Source: an uncultured Flavobacteriaceae bacterium (GTDB taxonomy: Bacteria > Bacteroidota > Bacteroidia > Flavobacteriales > Flavobacteriaceae). Taken from it: DNA of 64,000 bases. The notes under the pieces were generated by a model. The model was not told the origin of the DNA, did no database searches, and saw only the letters and a program-made list of their open reading frames with translations. Location of the stretch: the NCBI GenBank assembly GCA_943789365.1, contig CALSTV010000001.1:620001-684000 (forward strand), read 5' to 3'. The translations under genes and the position numbers were made by a program. This document shows, in pieces, positions 8,116 to 16,895 of the stretch. Every line of letters starts with the position of its first letter. Within the stretch, counting starts at the first letter, position 1.

Positions 8116-8146
8116 TTGCTCATTGTCCATTGAAATAGTATCTTTG
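8116..8146 (+). promoter_or_regulatory. Promoter of prfC
   Basis: TTG (8116-8118), 20 bases, TATCTTTG (8139-8146). The surrounding words are shared with the kdsA promoter at 51551-51581 (CATTGTCCATT followed by TGAAATAGTATCTTTG). The leader to the ATG at 8197 is about 45 bases and contains a hairpin. Confidence 0.72.
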
Positions 8147-8152
8147 CGAACC

Positions 8153-8176
8153 AAAAACTGTATTGGTACGGTTTTT
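8153..8176 (+). promoter_or_regulatory. Terminator-like hairpin in prfC leader
   Basis: AAAAACTGTA, loop TTGG, TACGGTTTTT forms a ten-pair stem (one G-U) whose 3' arm ends in five T. It lies between the prfC promoter and the prfC start codon, so it could act as an attenuator or mRNA 5' stabiliser. Function is inferred from structure only. Confidence 0.5.
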
Positions 8177-8196
8177 AATATTTATACAATAGCAAC

Positions 8197-9783
8197 ATGT
8201 CCTTTTTAGAAGAAATACAACGCAGAAGAACTTTTGGAATTATTTCCCATCCAGATGCAGGAAAAACTACACTTACCGAAAAACTATTGTTGTTTGGAGG
8301 AGCCATTCAAGAAGCAGGCGCTGTAAAAAACAATAAAATAAAAAAAGGAGCCACTTCCGATTTTATGGAAATTGAACGTCAACGTGGAATTTCTGTCGCT
8401 ACTTCTGTTTTGGCTTTTATCTATAAAGACAAGAAAATAAATATTCTAGATACTCCTGGACATAAAGATTTTGCCGAAGACACTTTTAGAACATTGACTG
8501 CTGTAGATAGTGTTATTGTGGTTATTGATGTTGCCAAAGGAGTTGAGGAGCAAACTGAAAAACTCGTACAGGTTTGTAGAATGCGAAAAATACCAATTAT
8601 TGTATTCATCAATAAGTTAGACCGTGAAGGGAAAGATGCTTTTGATCTTTTAGACGAGGTGGAACAAAAATTAGGTTTGCACGTAACCCCCATGAGTTTT
8701 CCAATTGGAATGGGATATGACTTCAAAGGAATCTACAATTTATGGGAGAAAAAAATAAATCTATTTTCTTCTGAAAACAAACAAACCGTTTCTGAAGGTA
8801 TCGAGTTTACAGACATTACAAATCCCGAACTAGATACTATTATTGGTGAATCTGCAGCTGAAACCCTTCGGGAAGAACTCGAAATGGTAGAAGGTGTATA
8901 TCCAAAATTCGACCAAGAGGCCTATATGAATGGAGACCTACAACCTGTATTCTTTGGTTCTGCCCTAAACAATTTTGGTGTAAAAGAGTTGTTGGATTGT
9001 TTTATTCATATTGCACCCACGCCTCAACCAAAAATGAGTGAAACTAGATTGATTGACTCTAAAGAGGAGAAACTCACTGGTTTTGTTTTTAAAATTCACG
9101 CCAATATGGACCCTAAACATCGAGACCGATTGGCTTTTGTGAAAATTGTTTCTGGTACTTTTAAAAGAAACTTCCCATACCTACATGTTCGCAATAAGAA
9201 AAAAGTAAAATTCTCAAGTCCAAATGCCTTTTTTGCAGAAAAGAAAGAAATTGTAGAAGAATCGTTTCCAGGCGATATCGTTGGGCTTCATGATACTGGG
9301 AATTTTAAAATTGGTGACACCTTAACAGAAGGAGAAATTACAAGTTTTAAAGGAATTCCAAGTTTTTCTCCCGAACATTTTAGATATGTGAACAATGCAG
9401 ATCCATTAAAAGCAAAACAATTGTACAAGGGACTCGACCAACTCATGGATGAAGGGGTTGCGCAATTGTTTACTTTAGAACTAAACGGACGTAAGGTTAT
9501 TGGTACGGTTGGTGCGCTTCAATACGAGGTTATTCAATACCGATTGGAACATGAATACGGAGCCAAATGTACTTATGAAAATTTACCTATGCATAAAGTT
9601 TGCTGGGTACAACCTACCGAAAACAATGAAGAGTTTAAAGAGTTTAAACGCGTAAAACAACGGTATTTAGCCAAAGACAAGCAAGGACAATTGGTCTTCT
9701 TAGCCGATTCTGCTTTTACGATTCAAATGACACAGGATAAATATCCATCCGTAAAATTACATTTCACCAGTGAATTTGAATAG
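8197..9783 (+). CDS. prfC: Peptide chain release factor 3
   Basis: Translational GTPase that removes RF1/RF2 from the ribosome after termination. 528 residues, normal for RF3. G1 SHPDAGKTT (about 17-25), switch I ERQRGISV, G3 DTPGH and G4 NKLD are intact. The domain II/III region contains the RF3-specific PVFFGSALNNFGVKELLD. ATG start, about 50 bases after a TATCTTTG promoter with a leader hairpin. The downstream beta-barrel gene overlaps its last codons. Confidence 0.97.
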   Translation: MSFLEEIQRRRTFGIISHPDAGKTTLTEKLLLFGGAIQEAGAVKNNKIKKGATSDFMEIERQRGISVATSVLAFIYKDKKINILDTPGHKDFAEDTFRTLTAVDSVIVVIDVAKGVEEQTEKLVQVCRMRKIPIIVFINKLDREGKDAFDLLDEVEQKLGLHVTPMSFPIGMGYDFKGIYNLWEKKINLFSSENKQTVSEGIEFTDITNPELDTIIGESAAETLREELEMVEGVYPKFDQEAYMNGDLQPVFFGSALNNFGVKELLDCFIHIAPTPQPKMSETRLIDSKEEKLTGFVFKIHANMDPKHRDRLAFVKIVSGTFKRNFPYLHVRNKKKVKFSSPNAFFAEKKEIVEESFPGDIVGLHDTGNFKIGDTLTEGEITSFKGIPSFSPEHFRYVNNADPLKAKQLYKGLDQLMDEGVAQLFTLELNGRKVIGTVGALQYEVIQYRLEHEYGAKCTYENLPMHKVCWVQPTENNEEFKEFKRVKQRYLAKDKQGQLVFLADSAFTIQMTQDKYPSVKLHFTSEFE

Positions 9784-11329
9784 GATAATACAAAGCTATA
9801 CATTGCTTTCATGCTTGCTATTTTGTTTGTGTAACTACGCGCAAACCGAACAGTACCCTATTGAACAAGTGAAACAAAAGAAAATACGAACCAACTACAA
9901 AATAAATTACATTCATGTAAAAATGCCTGAAGGAGAAATCCCGATGGGAATTACTGGTTTTCATTATGATTTTGCTTTGAGCTCCCACTTTTATGGAGGT
10001 GTTGGCATGTATGCTGCCATTGTTGGTGACCAAGGTGGATTGTTCACCCTTGGAGCAGAACTTGGCTTTCAACAGCGACTCTTTAAAAATATTTATTTCG
10101 ACACCGATTTTCATTTTGGTGGTGGTGGCGGCTATCGCTATTTAGTCAAAGATGGAGGTTATATCAATTCCAACTCCGGATTTAAAATAAAAGCCAAGCA
10201 ATTCGAATTCGGAATTCAATACAGTTATTTTGATTTTTACAAAGGCTCTATTAAAAGTAATAGTGTTTCTGCCTTTGTCAGCATCCCTGCAACTTTTCGC
10301 TATTCGGATTATTCGTATGCAAACAACAGCTGCGATGTTCCCAAAGGCAATACATCGTATCCCTGGAAGAGAAAAGCGATAAAAAACGCATTTCAATTAA
10401 GGTTCGATCATTTTTTCCCTATAGGAGACACCAAAGACCAATGGCATGAACCCATAGAAAACACATTGTATACTCTAGGCTTCGAATACGATCAATATCT
10501 AAATAGAAAATGGTTTTCATATGTTCATTTAGATGCCATGTACAAAGGATTGACATCTGGTTTTATGGACCTGTTTCTTGGGATCGGCTACGAACCCATA
10601 CAAACCAATTACTTTAAGGTGTTTACCAAATTTGGAGCCGGCGCATCAGGCGGTCGTGTTGAGCGTGAAGGAGGACTCACCATTTACCCGAATATTGGCA
10701 TTGAAACTAAACTATTTAATGAATTTTCGCTAACCGTACACGGTGGTTATATGATGGCTCCTTATGGAAACTTCGAAGTATACACACTAGGCTACGGCTT
10801 AAAGTATACCGGATTTAAAAATGGAACTTCACATCCAGAATTAGAAAACAAGCAGCTTAACGTACATTCAAAAGGTTCTCGATTTAGTTTACAAAACCAA
10901 ACCTACTTCCAAGCTCAAAGCACACAAGTCCCTCCTGTCGACTTACAATTGATTGCATTACAATTCAATTATGACCTCACTAAGCAGTTTTACATTACAG
11001 GTCAAGCCGCTTTTGCCTATGATGGGAAATCTGGAGGCTATGCCGATGGTATGGTTGGTTTAGGTTGGTACTCGCCAAAATTCCTCTACAATAAAATACA
11101 AGGGACTGCTGAATTTTTAGCAGGTGCTGCGGGTGGAGCACATATAGACACAGGCGCTGGATTGGCCATCAAACCAAAACTTGGATTGCATTATTTCCTA
11201 AGAGACAACTTTAGCTTTCTCCTAAGTGGCGGTAAAATAATAGCTCCATACGGAAATCTAAATTCGGCAAACATAAACGTAGGAATTTCGTTTCATTTTT
11301 CAAGCCTTAATTTGACTCCTAAGTCATAA
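9770..11329 (+). CDS. Outer-membrane beta-barrel-like protein, uncharacterised
   Basis: 519 residues. It begins with a hydrophobic segment ending ...CLCNYAQ (about residue 25), which looks like a signal peptide cut after the Ala-Gln that is common in Bacteroidota. The rest is dominated by alternating aromatic/polar strands with repeated glycine (FHFGGGGGYRY, YGNFEVYTLGYGLKY, YGNLNSANINVGISFHF), ending in Phe-rich beta strands, as in barrels. It seems to contain two similar halves: DLFLGIGYEP...GAGASGG... and GMVGLGWYSP...GAAGGAHIDTGAGL..., each ending in a MAPYGN or IAPYGN strand. GTG start overlaps the prfC end, with TTG 9776 as an alternative. No specific function recognised. Confidence 0.72.
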   Translation: MNLNRIIQSYTLLSCLLFCLCNYAQTEQYPIEQVKQKKIRTNYKINYIHVKMPEGEIPMGITGFHYDFALSSHFYGGVGMYAAIVGDQGGLFTLGAELGFQQRLFKNIYFDTDFHFGGGGGYRYLVKDGGYINSNSGFKIKAKQFEFGIQYSYFDFYKGSIKSNSVSAFVSIPATFRYSDYSYANNSCDVPKGNTSYPWKRKAIKNAFQLRFDHFFPIGDTKDQWHEPIENTLYTLGFEYDQYLNRKWFSYVHLDAMYKGLTSGFMDLFLGIGYEPIQTNYFKVFTKFGAGASGGRVEREGGLTIYPNIGIETKLFNEFSLTVHGGYMMAPYGNFEVYTLGYGLKYTGFKNGTSHPELENKQLNVHSKGSRFSLQNQTYFQAQSTQVPPVDLQLIALQFNYDLTKQFYITGQAAFAYDGKSGGYADGMVGLGWYSPKFLYNKIQGTAEFLAGAAGGAHIDTGAGLAIKPKLGLHYFLRDNFSFLLSGGKIIAPYGNLNSANINVGISFHFSSLNLTPKS

Positions 11330-11531
11330 TAAAACTGTTATAAATCAGTTTAACCCACTACTTTGTGCTAGCTAAGAAACTGAGCAAACTCAGCTCTTAT
11401 AAGAATCTGACATTAGCAAGAATTCATCCCTAAGAATCTATCAAAAAAAAGAAGCTAATTCTATCACTTCTAAGCTTTTGTAACTAAATATTTATCAAAT
11501 TGTTATTTCTTTTTAGAATGTTAAAAATTAC

Positions 11532-11562
11532 TTTGAACACTCCTAGATGTGTCATAAATTTG
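11532..11562 (+). promoter_or_regulatory. Promoter of CBM48 protein
   Basis: TTTG (11532-11535), 19 bases, TAAATTTG (11555-11562): a perfect flavobacterial promoter. It lies inside the longest possible reading frame and therefore argues for the ATG at 11586 as the true start. Confidence 0.8.
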
Positions 11563-11585
11563 CAATAAAAATTAAACATTCTAAT

Positions 11586-11882
11586 ATGGCACTTAAAAAA
11601 CAATACCTAAAAAGCAAACCTGTATGTAAAGTAACTTTTGAAGTTGCTTCACCAGATTCAAAAAATGTTTCAGTAGTTGGAGATTTCAATAAATGGAATA
11701 CAGAGGCTGCTCCTCTTAAAAAATTAAAAAACGGAAAATTTAAAGTTGTATTGCCTTTTGAAACAGGTAATTCTTATGAGTTTAAATACGTAATTGATGG
11801 AACGTATATCAATGAAGAAAAAGCAGATGCTTTTCTTTGGAACGACTACGCAAATGCAGAAAACAGTGTTTTGGAATTGTAA
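11586..11882 (+). CDS. Small isoamylase-N / CBM48-like glycogen-binding protein
   Basis: 98 residues forming a single early-set immunoglobulin-like domain of the CBM48/AMPK-beta type. Recognisable elements are VCKVTFEV, VSVVGDFNKWN (the W and N of the sugar-binding face), GKFKVVLPFETGNSYEFKYVIDG and a final NDYANAENSVLEL. No catalytic domain is attached. Such free-standing domains are found in Bacteroidota and probably bind alpha-glucans or regulate their enzymes; this is inference. I use ATG 11586 rather than the upstream ATG 11547, because the promoter lies between them. Confidence 0.85.
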   Translation: MALKKQYLKSKPVCKVTFEVASPDSKNVSVVGDFNKWNTEAAPLKKLKNGKFKVVLPFETGNSYEFKYVIDGTYINEEKADAFLWNDYANAENSVLEL

Positions 11883-11903
11883 ACGCAAAACACAACAGAA
11901 ACA

Positions 11904-11944
11904 AAGGTCTGATATTCATTCGTAAATATCGGACCTTTTTTTTT
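11904..11944 (+). terminator. Intrinsic terminator after CBM48 gene
   Basis: AAAGGTCTGATATT and AATATCGGACCTTT pair around a short loop (one G-U), followed by eight T. Confidence 0.88.
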
Positions 11945-12052
11945 CCAAAACCTACTTGATTCATTTTATACTGTGTATTTTAAGCATAAGAAAAATCTAT
12001 TGAAAAATAAATTATTCAAATTGACCGGGCATGGATACCATTAAGAATTAAG

Positions 12053-12060
12053 TATCTTTG
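12053..12060 (+). promoter_or_regulatory. -7 promoter element of peroxiredoxin
   Basis: TATCTTTG, 38 bases before the ATG at 12099. A TTG at the ideal distance is not evident. Confidence 0.55.
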
Positions 12061-12098
12061 CTAGTGTTAAATCAATAATCAATTTAAACAAATATAAA

Positions 12099-12731
12099 AT
12101 GGCAGTATTAGTAGGAAAAAATGCACCAGATTTTAGTGTGCAAGCCGTAGTAAACGGAAATGAGTTTGTAGAAAACTTCACTTTGGAACAATTTAAAGGT
12201 AAAAAATATGTAGTCTTGTTCTTTTATCCAAAAGATTTCACCTTTGTATGCCCAACAGAATTACATGCATTCCAAGAAAAATTGGCTGAATTTGAAAAGA
12301 GAAATGTACAGGTAATTGCTGCATCAACAGACACTGAGCAGTCACACTGGGGATGGCTTCAAATGCCGAAAGCAGATGGAGGTATTCAAGGTGTTACGTA
12401 CCCAATCTTAGCAGATACAAACAAAACAATTTCAAAAAATTATGATGTATTGGCTGGGGACTATTTTTACGACGACAACGACCAATTGCAAGCACAAGGA
12501 GAACTTATCGCTTACAGAGGTTTGTTCTTGATTGACAAAGAAGGAATTGTACGTCATCAAGTTGTAAACGATCTTCCACTTGGTAGAAATGTTGACGAGG
12601 CTTTGAGAATGGTTGATGCCCTACAGTTCAACGAAGAACATGGAGAAGCTTGTCCTGCCAACTGGAATTCTGATAAAAAAGGATTGACAACTACGCATGA
12701 AGGAGTTGCCAGCTATTTAGCAGAAAACTAA
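12099..12731 (+). CDS. 2-Cys peroxiredoxin (AhpC/Prx1 type)
   Basis: Thiol peroxidase that reduces H2O2 and organic hydroperoxides in the cytosol. 210 residues. The peroxidatic cysteine is C51 in FYPKDFTFVCPTE. The resolving cysteine is about C185 in GEACPANW, so this is a typical 2-Cys enzyme. The mid-region SHWGWLQMPKADGGI is usual for Prx1/AhpC. Its own -7 box lies upstream and a terminator directly downstream, so it is a single-gene unit next to the thiol peroxidase gene. It is probably induced by oxidative stress, but no OxyR site was recognised. Confidence 0.95.
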   Translation: MAVLVGKNAPDFSVQAVVNGNEFVENFTLEQFKGKKYVVLFFYPKDFTFVCPTELHAFQEKLAEFEKRNVQVIAASTDTEQSHWGWLQMPKADGGIQGVTYPILADTNKTISKNYDVLAGDYFYDDNDQLQAQGELIAYRGLFLIDKEGIVRHQVVNDLPLGRNVDEALRMVDALQFNEEHGEACPANWNSDKKGLTTTHEGVASYLAEN

Positions 12732-12757
12732 AAAGCAATTTTTGCTAATTAAATTAT

Positions 12758-12792
12758 AAAACTCTCGAATTCATTTCGAGAGTTTTTTTTTT
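12758..12792 (+). terminator. Intrinsic terminator after peroxiredoxin gene
   Basis: AAACTCTCGAA, loop TTCAT, TTCGAGAGTTT followed by a T run; an eleven-pair stem less loop overlap. Confidence 0.9.
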
Positions 12793-12796
12793 AGTG

Positions 12797-12804
12797 TATT
12801 TTTG
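12797..12804 (+). promoter_or_regulatory. -7 promoter element of tpx
   Basis: TATTTTTG, 25 bases before the tpx ATG and immediately after the upstream terminator. No clear -33 element. Confidence 0.55.
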
Positions 12805-12828
12805 ACATTCATATAAATCGAAACACTT

Positions 12829-13326
12829 ATGGCTACAATAACATTAAAAGGAAATCCTATTCAAACCATTGGAGAATTACCCGCAGTTGGTACAAAAGCT
12901 CCAGATTTCTCACTGAGAACCACTTCACTTGACACCACTACTTTAGCCGACTATGCCGGTTCTAAATTGATTTTAAATATCTTTCCTAGTGTAGACACTG
13001 GAACTTGTGCTGCATCCGTTAGAAATTTCAACAAACAAGCAAGTGAATTAAACAACACAAAAATAATCTGCGTTTCAAGAGATTTACCTTTTGCGCACCA
13101 ACGCTTTTGTGGAGCAGAAGGCATAGACAATGTGATTAGCGCTTCAGATATTTCTGGTGATTTTGTAAAAGCATATCAGTTGCAAGTTGCAGAAGGACCA
13201 TTAGAAGGACTTGCTTCAAGATCTGTTGTAGTTCTAGATGAAAACGGTACTGTAATTTACACAGAACAGGTTGCCGAAACAGTAGATGAGCCAAACTATG
13301 AAGCGGCACTTAATGCCGTTAGCTAA
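12829..13326 (+). CDS. tpx: Thiol peroxidase (atypical 2-Cys)
   Basis: 165 residues, the usual Tpx length. Peroxidatic C60 in FPSVDTGTCAASVRNFN and resolving C94 in DLPFAHQRFCGAEG have the spacing that defines atypical 2-Cys Tpx. It reduces alkyl hydroperoxides with thioredoxin as electron donor. The stop codon overlaps the ATG of the following dgkA gene (TAATG), so the two are translationally coupled. Confidence 0.96.
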   Translation: MATITLKGNPIQTIGELPAVGTKAPDFSLRTTSLDTTTLADYAGSKLILNIFPSVDTGTCAASVRNFNKQASELNNTKIICVSRDLPFAHQRFCGAEGIDNVISASDISGDFVKAYQLQVAEGPLEGLASRSVVVLDENGTVIYTEQVAETVDEPNYEAALNAVS

Positions 13327-13700
13327 TGAAAACCCAAAAGGATTCGTTCATCCTAGACCGATTCAAAAGTTTAGGCTATGCCTGGAAAGGAGTGAAACTG
13401 CTTGTGCGTTCTGAAAATAGTATCAAATTACAACTTGGCGTTGGCGCCTTTGTTACTGTGCTAGGACTGTATGTAGGACTTTCTTTTGTTGAATGGACGC
13501 TACAATGCTTAAGTATTTTTCTAGTCTTAAGTGCTGAGGGTTTAAATACAGCCATCGAAAAAATTGCAGATTTTGTACATCCTAAGTACCATCATAAAAT
13601 AGGAGAAATAAAAGACATTTCAGCTGGAGCAGTTACTTTTATTGCCTTTGGAGCAGTCATTGTTGGCCTACTTATATATGTGCCTAAATTTGTAGTGTAA
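13326..13700 (+). CDS. dgkA: Diacylglycerol/undecaprenol kinase family protein
   Basis: Small integral membrane lipid kinase, 124 residues. An amphipathic N-terminus (FKSLGYAWKGVKLLVRSE) precedes three membrane helices. The catalytic signature LSAEGLNTAIEKIADFV (about residues 69-85) holds the two conserved Glu and the Asn. In Gram-negatives this family recycles diacylglycerol, whereas in Gram-positives it phosphorylates undecaprenol; the substrate is not decidable here. The start codon overlaps the tpx stop. Confidence 0.93.
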   Translation: MKTQKDSFILDRFKSLGYAWKGVKLLVRSENSIKLQLGVGAFVTVLGLYVGLSFVEWTLQCLSIFLVLSAEGLNTAIEKIADFVHPKYHHKIGEIKDISAGAVTFIAFGAVIVGLLIYVPKFVV

Positions 13701-13747
13701 TTTTGAACGAATCCGTATATTTACTGTTTTATAACATAAATCACTGA

Positions 13748-16216
13748 ATGAAAAAGTCTAAAAAAGAGAAGGAGATAAAAGTAAAAAAAGAGCGTTTTGT
13801 TAAAACAAAATCTTTTTTTAACAACCGACAGGTACAAACAGTTTTAGGTGTATTTATCTTTTTATTTGGAGTATTTTTATTCATCTCCTTCGCCTCCTTT
13901 CTTTTTACATGGCAAGACGATCAAAGTCTTTTGACTGAATTTCAAGACAAAACGGCGGTTTCAAAAAACTTACTAGGTAAAATTGGCGCTACCATAAGTC
14001 ACTTTTTTATTTACCAAGGTTTCGGAATTGCTGCATTTGCAATACCCATTATCGTAATTACATCAGGTACCTATATTCTTCTAAAAATCCCGCTAAGAAA
14101 GGTTGTGAAATCTTTAAATTGGAGTCTTTTAGGAATGATTTGGATTTCGACTTCTTTTGGGTTTTTAAGCAATGATTTTGTATTGCTAGCGGGTACTGTT
14201 GGTCTTGAAGTGAACACGTATTCAACTGCTTACATAGGTAATACGGGACTTACCATAGCTCTGTTATTTGGTTATATATCCTATGCCGTTATTCGATTTA
14301 GAATTACACCAGAAAAGGTAAAAAGTTGGTTCCCGAAAAAACCAATTCTCTCGGAAAACTCAGAAACCGAAACAGAGGCCTCCATTGAAACAACCAACAA
14401 CACGACAGAGGACGAAGAAACTATGGAAGCAACGGAAAAAACAGAGAAGAAACCTACAAAAAAATCTGAATTCGAGTTGTCAGTAGAAGACTTACAACCC
14501 ACCATAAAAAACCACTCTTCAATCCCCAAAGACAAAGAATCTGTTACGGATGATAAAAGTATTGATCTTTCTGTTATTTCAGAAACGTCGAAAGAGGAAA
14601 GCACCTCTAAAAAAGAAGCAACTGAAGATTTAGAAATTGTGGTGGACAGCACTTCCAATGAACAAAAGGTTGAAAAAAACCTCTCAAACGATTTGGTTGA
14701 AAAATTTGGAGAGTTTGACCCCAAATTGGAACTCGGAAATTTCAAATTCCCGACATTAAATCTACTAAAAGAGTACAACGAAAGCATCGCCGTTGATGCC
14801 GAAGAACTCGAGCAGAACAAAAATAAAATTGTCGATACCTTAAAGAATTACAAAATTGGTATTGCTCAAATAAAAGCAACGGTTGGGCCAACCGTTACCC
14901 TATACGAAATTGTCCCTGAAGCGGGAATTAGAATTTCAAAAATAAAAAATCTTGAAGACGATATTGCCTTGTCTTTATCGGCTTTGGGTATCCGTATCAT
15001 TGCTCCTATCCCAGGAAAAGGAACCATTGGTATTGAAGTACCTAACAACAACCCATCTATAGTTTCCATGCGCTCTGTTATTGCGTCAAAGAAATTTCAG
15101 GAATCAAAAATGGAACTTCCTATCGCCATGGGTAAAAATATTTCGAATGAAACTGTTGTGATCGATTTGGCAAAAACACCACACTTATTAATGGCAGGTG
15201 CTACAGGTCAAGGAAAATCTGTAGGACTGAATTGTATTCTTACTTCATTGCTCTATAAAAAACATCCTGCTGAAGTAAAATTTGTATTGGTCGACCCTAA
15301 AAAGGTGGAGCTCACTTTATTCAATAAAATAGAAAGACATTATTTGGCCAAACTTCCAGGTGAAGCCGAAGCTATTATCACCGATACAACCAAGGTGGTG
15401 AATACCGTAAATTCGCTATGTATTGAAATGGACAACCGGTACGATTTGCTGAAAACAGCGATGGTGAGAAATATCAAAGAATACAATGAAAAATTCAAAG
15501 CGCGAAAACTCAATCCTGAAAACGGACATCAATTTCTGCCCTATATTGTACTTGTTATAGATGAATTCGCAGATTTAATTATGACGGCCGGGAAAGAAGT
15601 GGAAACACCCATTGCTCGATTGGCACAATTGGCACGTGCCATTGGAATTCATTTGATTGTTGCTACGCAAAGGCCTTCTGTTAATGTAATTACAGGAATG
15701 ATTAAGGCAAACTTTCCTGCCAGAGTTGCTTTTAGGGTTATGTCGGCAATCGATTCAAAGACCATCTTAGATGCCTCTGGTGCCAATCAATTGATTGGAC
15801 GCGGGGATATGTTATACACAGGCGGTAACGAAGCTATCCGAATACAATGTGCCTTTGTTGATACGCCAGAAGTTGAAAAAATTACAGATTTTATTGGCTC
15901 GCAACGTGCCTATCCAGAAGCTCATATACTCCCAGAATATGTTGGTGAAGAAGGAGGCGGTGGACTCGATATCGATATTGCTGACCGAGATAAATTATTT
16001 GATGAAGCAGCCAAACTTATCGTTATTGCACAACAAGGCTCGGCATCATTATTGCAAAGAAAATTAAAACTAGGCTATAATAGAGCAGGTCGATTGATTG
16101 ATCAACTTGAAGCTGCTGGTATCGTTGGTCCTTTTGAAGGAAGTAAAGCGCGACAGGTGACAGTTACCGATTTACCAGCATTGGACGCGCTCTTAGCTGA
16201 AGAAAAAAACAATTAA
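13748..16216 (+). CDS. ftsK: DNA translocase FtsK
   Basis: 822-residue septal DNA pump that clears and aligns chromosome termini for XerCD recombination. Four to five N-terminal membrane segments (about 30-185) are followed by an acidic Ser/Thr/Glu-rich linker (about 195-330). The RecA-like motor has Walker A GATGQGKSVGLN (about 483) and Walker B VLVIDEFADLI (about 602). A C-terminal winged-helix gamma domain (about 755-815, SASLLQRKLKLGYNRAGRLID) reads polar DNA sequences. ATG start 47 bases after dgkA. lolA, an LptF/G permease and ribB follow closely in what looks like one envelope operon. Confidence 0.97.
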   Translation: MKKSKKEKEIKVKKERFVKTKSFFNNRQVQTVLGVFIFLFGVFLFISFASFLFTWQDDQSLLTEFQDKTAVSKNLLGKIGATISHFFIYQGFGIAAFAIPIIVITSGTYILLKIPLRKVVKSLNWSLLGMIWISTSFGFLSNDFVLLAGTVGLEVNTYSTAYIGNTGLTIALLFGYISYAVIRFRITPEKVKSWFPKKPILSENSETETEASIETTNNTTEDEETMEATEKTEKKPTKKSEFELSVEDLQPTIKNHSSIPKDKESVTDDKSIDLSVISETSKEESTSKKEATEDLEIVVDSTSNEQKVEKNLSNDLVEKFGEFDPKLELGNFKFPTLNLLKEYNESIAVDAEELEQNKNKIVDTLKNYKIGIAQIKATVGPTVTLYEIVPEAGIRISKIKNLEDDIALSLSALGIRIIAPIPGKGTIGIEVPNNNPSIVSMRSVIASKKFQESKMELPIAMGKNISNETVVIDLAKTPHLLMAGATGQGKSVGLNCILTSLLYKKHPAEVKFVLVDPKKVELTLFNKIERHYLAKLPGEAEAIITDTTKVVNTVNSLCIEMDNRYDLLKTAMVRNIKEYNEKFKARKLNPENGHQFLPYIVLVIDEFADLIMTAGKEVETPIARLAQLARAIGIHLIVATQRPSVNVITGMIKANFPARVAFRVMSAIDSKTILDASGANQLIGRGDMLYTGGNEAIRIQCAFVDTPEVEKITDFIGSQRAYPEAHILPEYVGEEGGGGLDIDIADRDKLFDEAAKLIVIAQQGSASLLQRKLKLGYNRAGRLIDQLEAAGIVGPFEGSKARQVTVTDLPALDALLAEEKNN

Positions 16217-16239
16217 ATAAGCATCTCAAAACAACTTTC

Positions 16240-16881
16240 ATGAAAACACTATTATCCCTCCTGTTTATTGTAACCATCTGTACTAGCAATTACGCTCAAA
16301 ATGCAACAAAAGCTGGGGAGTTACTTACTGAAGTTTCAGAGAAGATGGACGGATTTGACAACATGTATATCAAATTTAAATACGAATTGATAAATACCGA
16401 AGTTGACATTCAACAAGAAAGTAGTGGATTCGTCTATACCTCATCAGATAAATACCATCTTAATTTCATGGACAACTTGTTTATTTATGATGGTGTAAAC
16501 ACCTATGTAATTGTTCCTGAAGATGAAGAAGTCAATGTAATCGATGGCACCTCAGATGAAGAAATGCTCAACCCATCAAAGCTTCTTTTTTTCTATAAAG
16601 AAGGATTTACCTATCAATGGAAAGAACAAAAAAATGTAAAAGGTAAACAGATTCAGTACATAAAATTAATTCCTATAGACAGCGCTGCTGAAGCTGCACA
16701 TTTCACCCTTGGAATTGATACAAAAACAAAGCTTATCTATACGATTTCTGAAACAGGAAACAACAGTACGATTACAACTTTTACCATTCAGGAGTTTCAG
16801 GCGAATCAAAAACTTTCACCAACCCTGTTTGTTTTTGACGAAGCAAAATACATTGAACAAAACTTCATCATCAATAAATAA
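16240..16881 (+). CDS. lolA: Outer-membrane lipoprotein carrier LolA-like protein
   Basis: 213 residues. A clear signal peptide (KTLLSLLFIVTICTSNYAQ, residues 2-20) indicates the periplasm. The body has the LolA pattern: an amphipathic helix (AGELLTEVSEKMDGFDNMYIKF), then strands with GFVYTSSDKYHLNF, LFIYDGVNTYVIVPEDEEVNVID and a C-terminal TTFTIQEFQ. LolA chaperones lipoproteins from the inner to the outer membrane. It sits 23 bases after ftsK, as in many Bacteroidota, and just before an LPS-export permease, so envelope biogenesis fits. Confidence 0.9.
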   Translation: MKTLLSLLFIVTICTSNYAQNATKAGELLTEVSEKMDGFDNMYIKFKYELINTEVDIQQESSGFVYTSSDKYHLNFMDNLFIYDGVNTYVIVPEDEEVNVIDGTSDEEMLNPSKLLFFYKEGFTYQWKEQKNVKGKQIQYIKLIPIDSAAEAAHFTLGIDTKTKLIYTISETGNNSTITTFTIQEFQANQKLSPTLFVFDEAKYIEQNFIINK

Positions 16882-16895
16882 ACAGCAAACTTAAC

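Noticed and set aside
11330-11531. Possible small RNA between the barrel gene and the CBM48 gene
   Set aside because: Only weak five- or six-pair stems (CTGAG-CAAA-CTCAG, AAACTG/CAGTTT) and no promoter or T-run were found.
14281-14820. 179-codon minus-strand frame inside ftsK
   Set aside because: Mirror of the Ser/Glu-rich linker of FtsK; low complexity and no start context.
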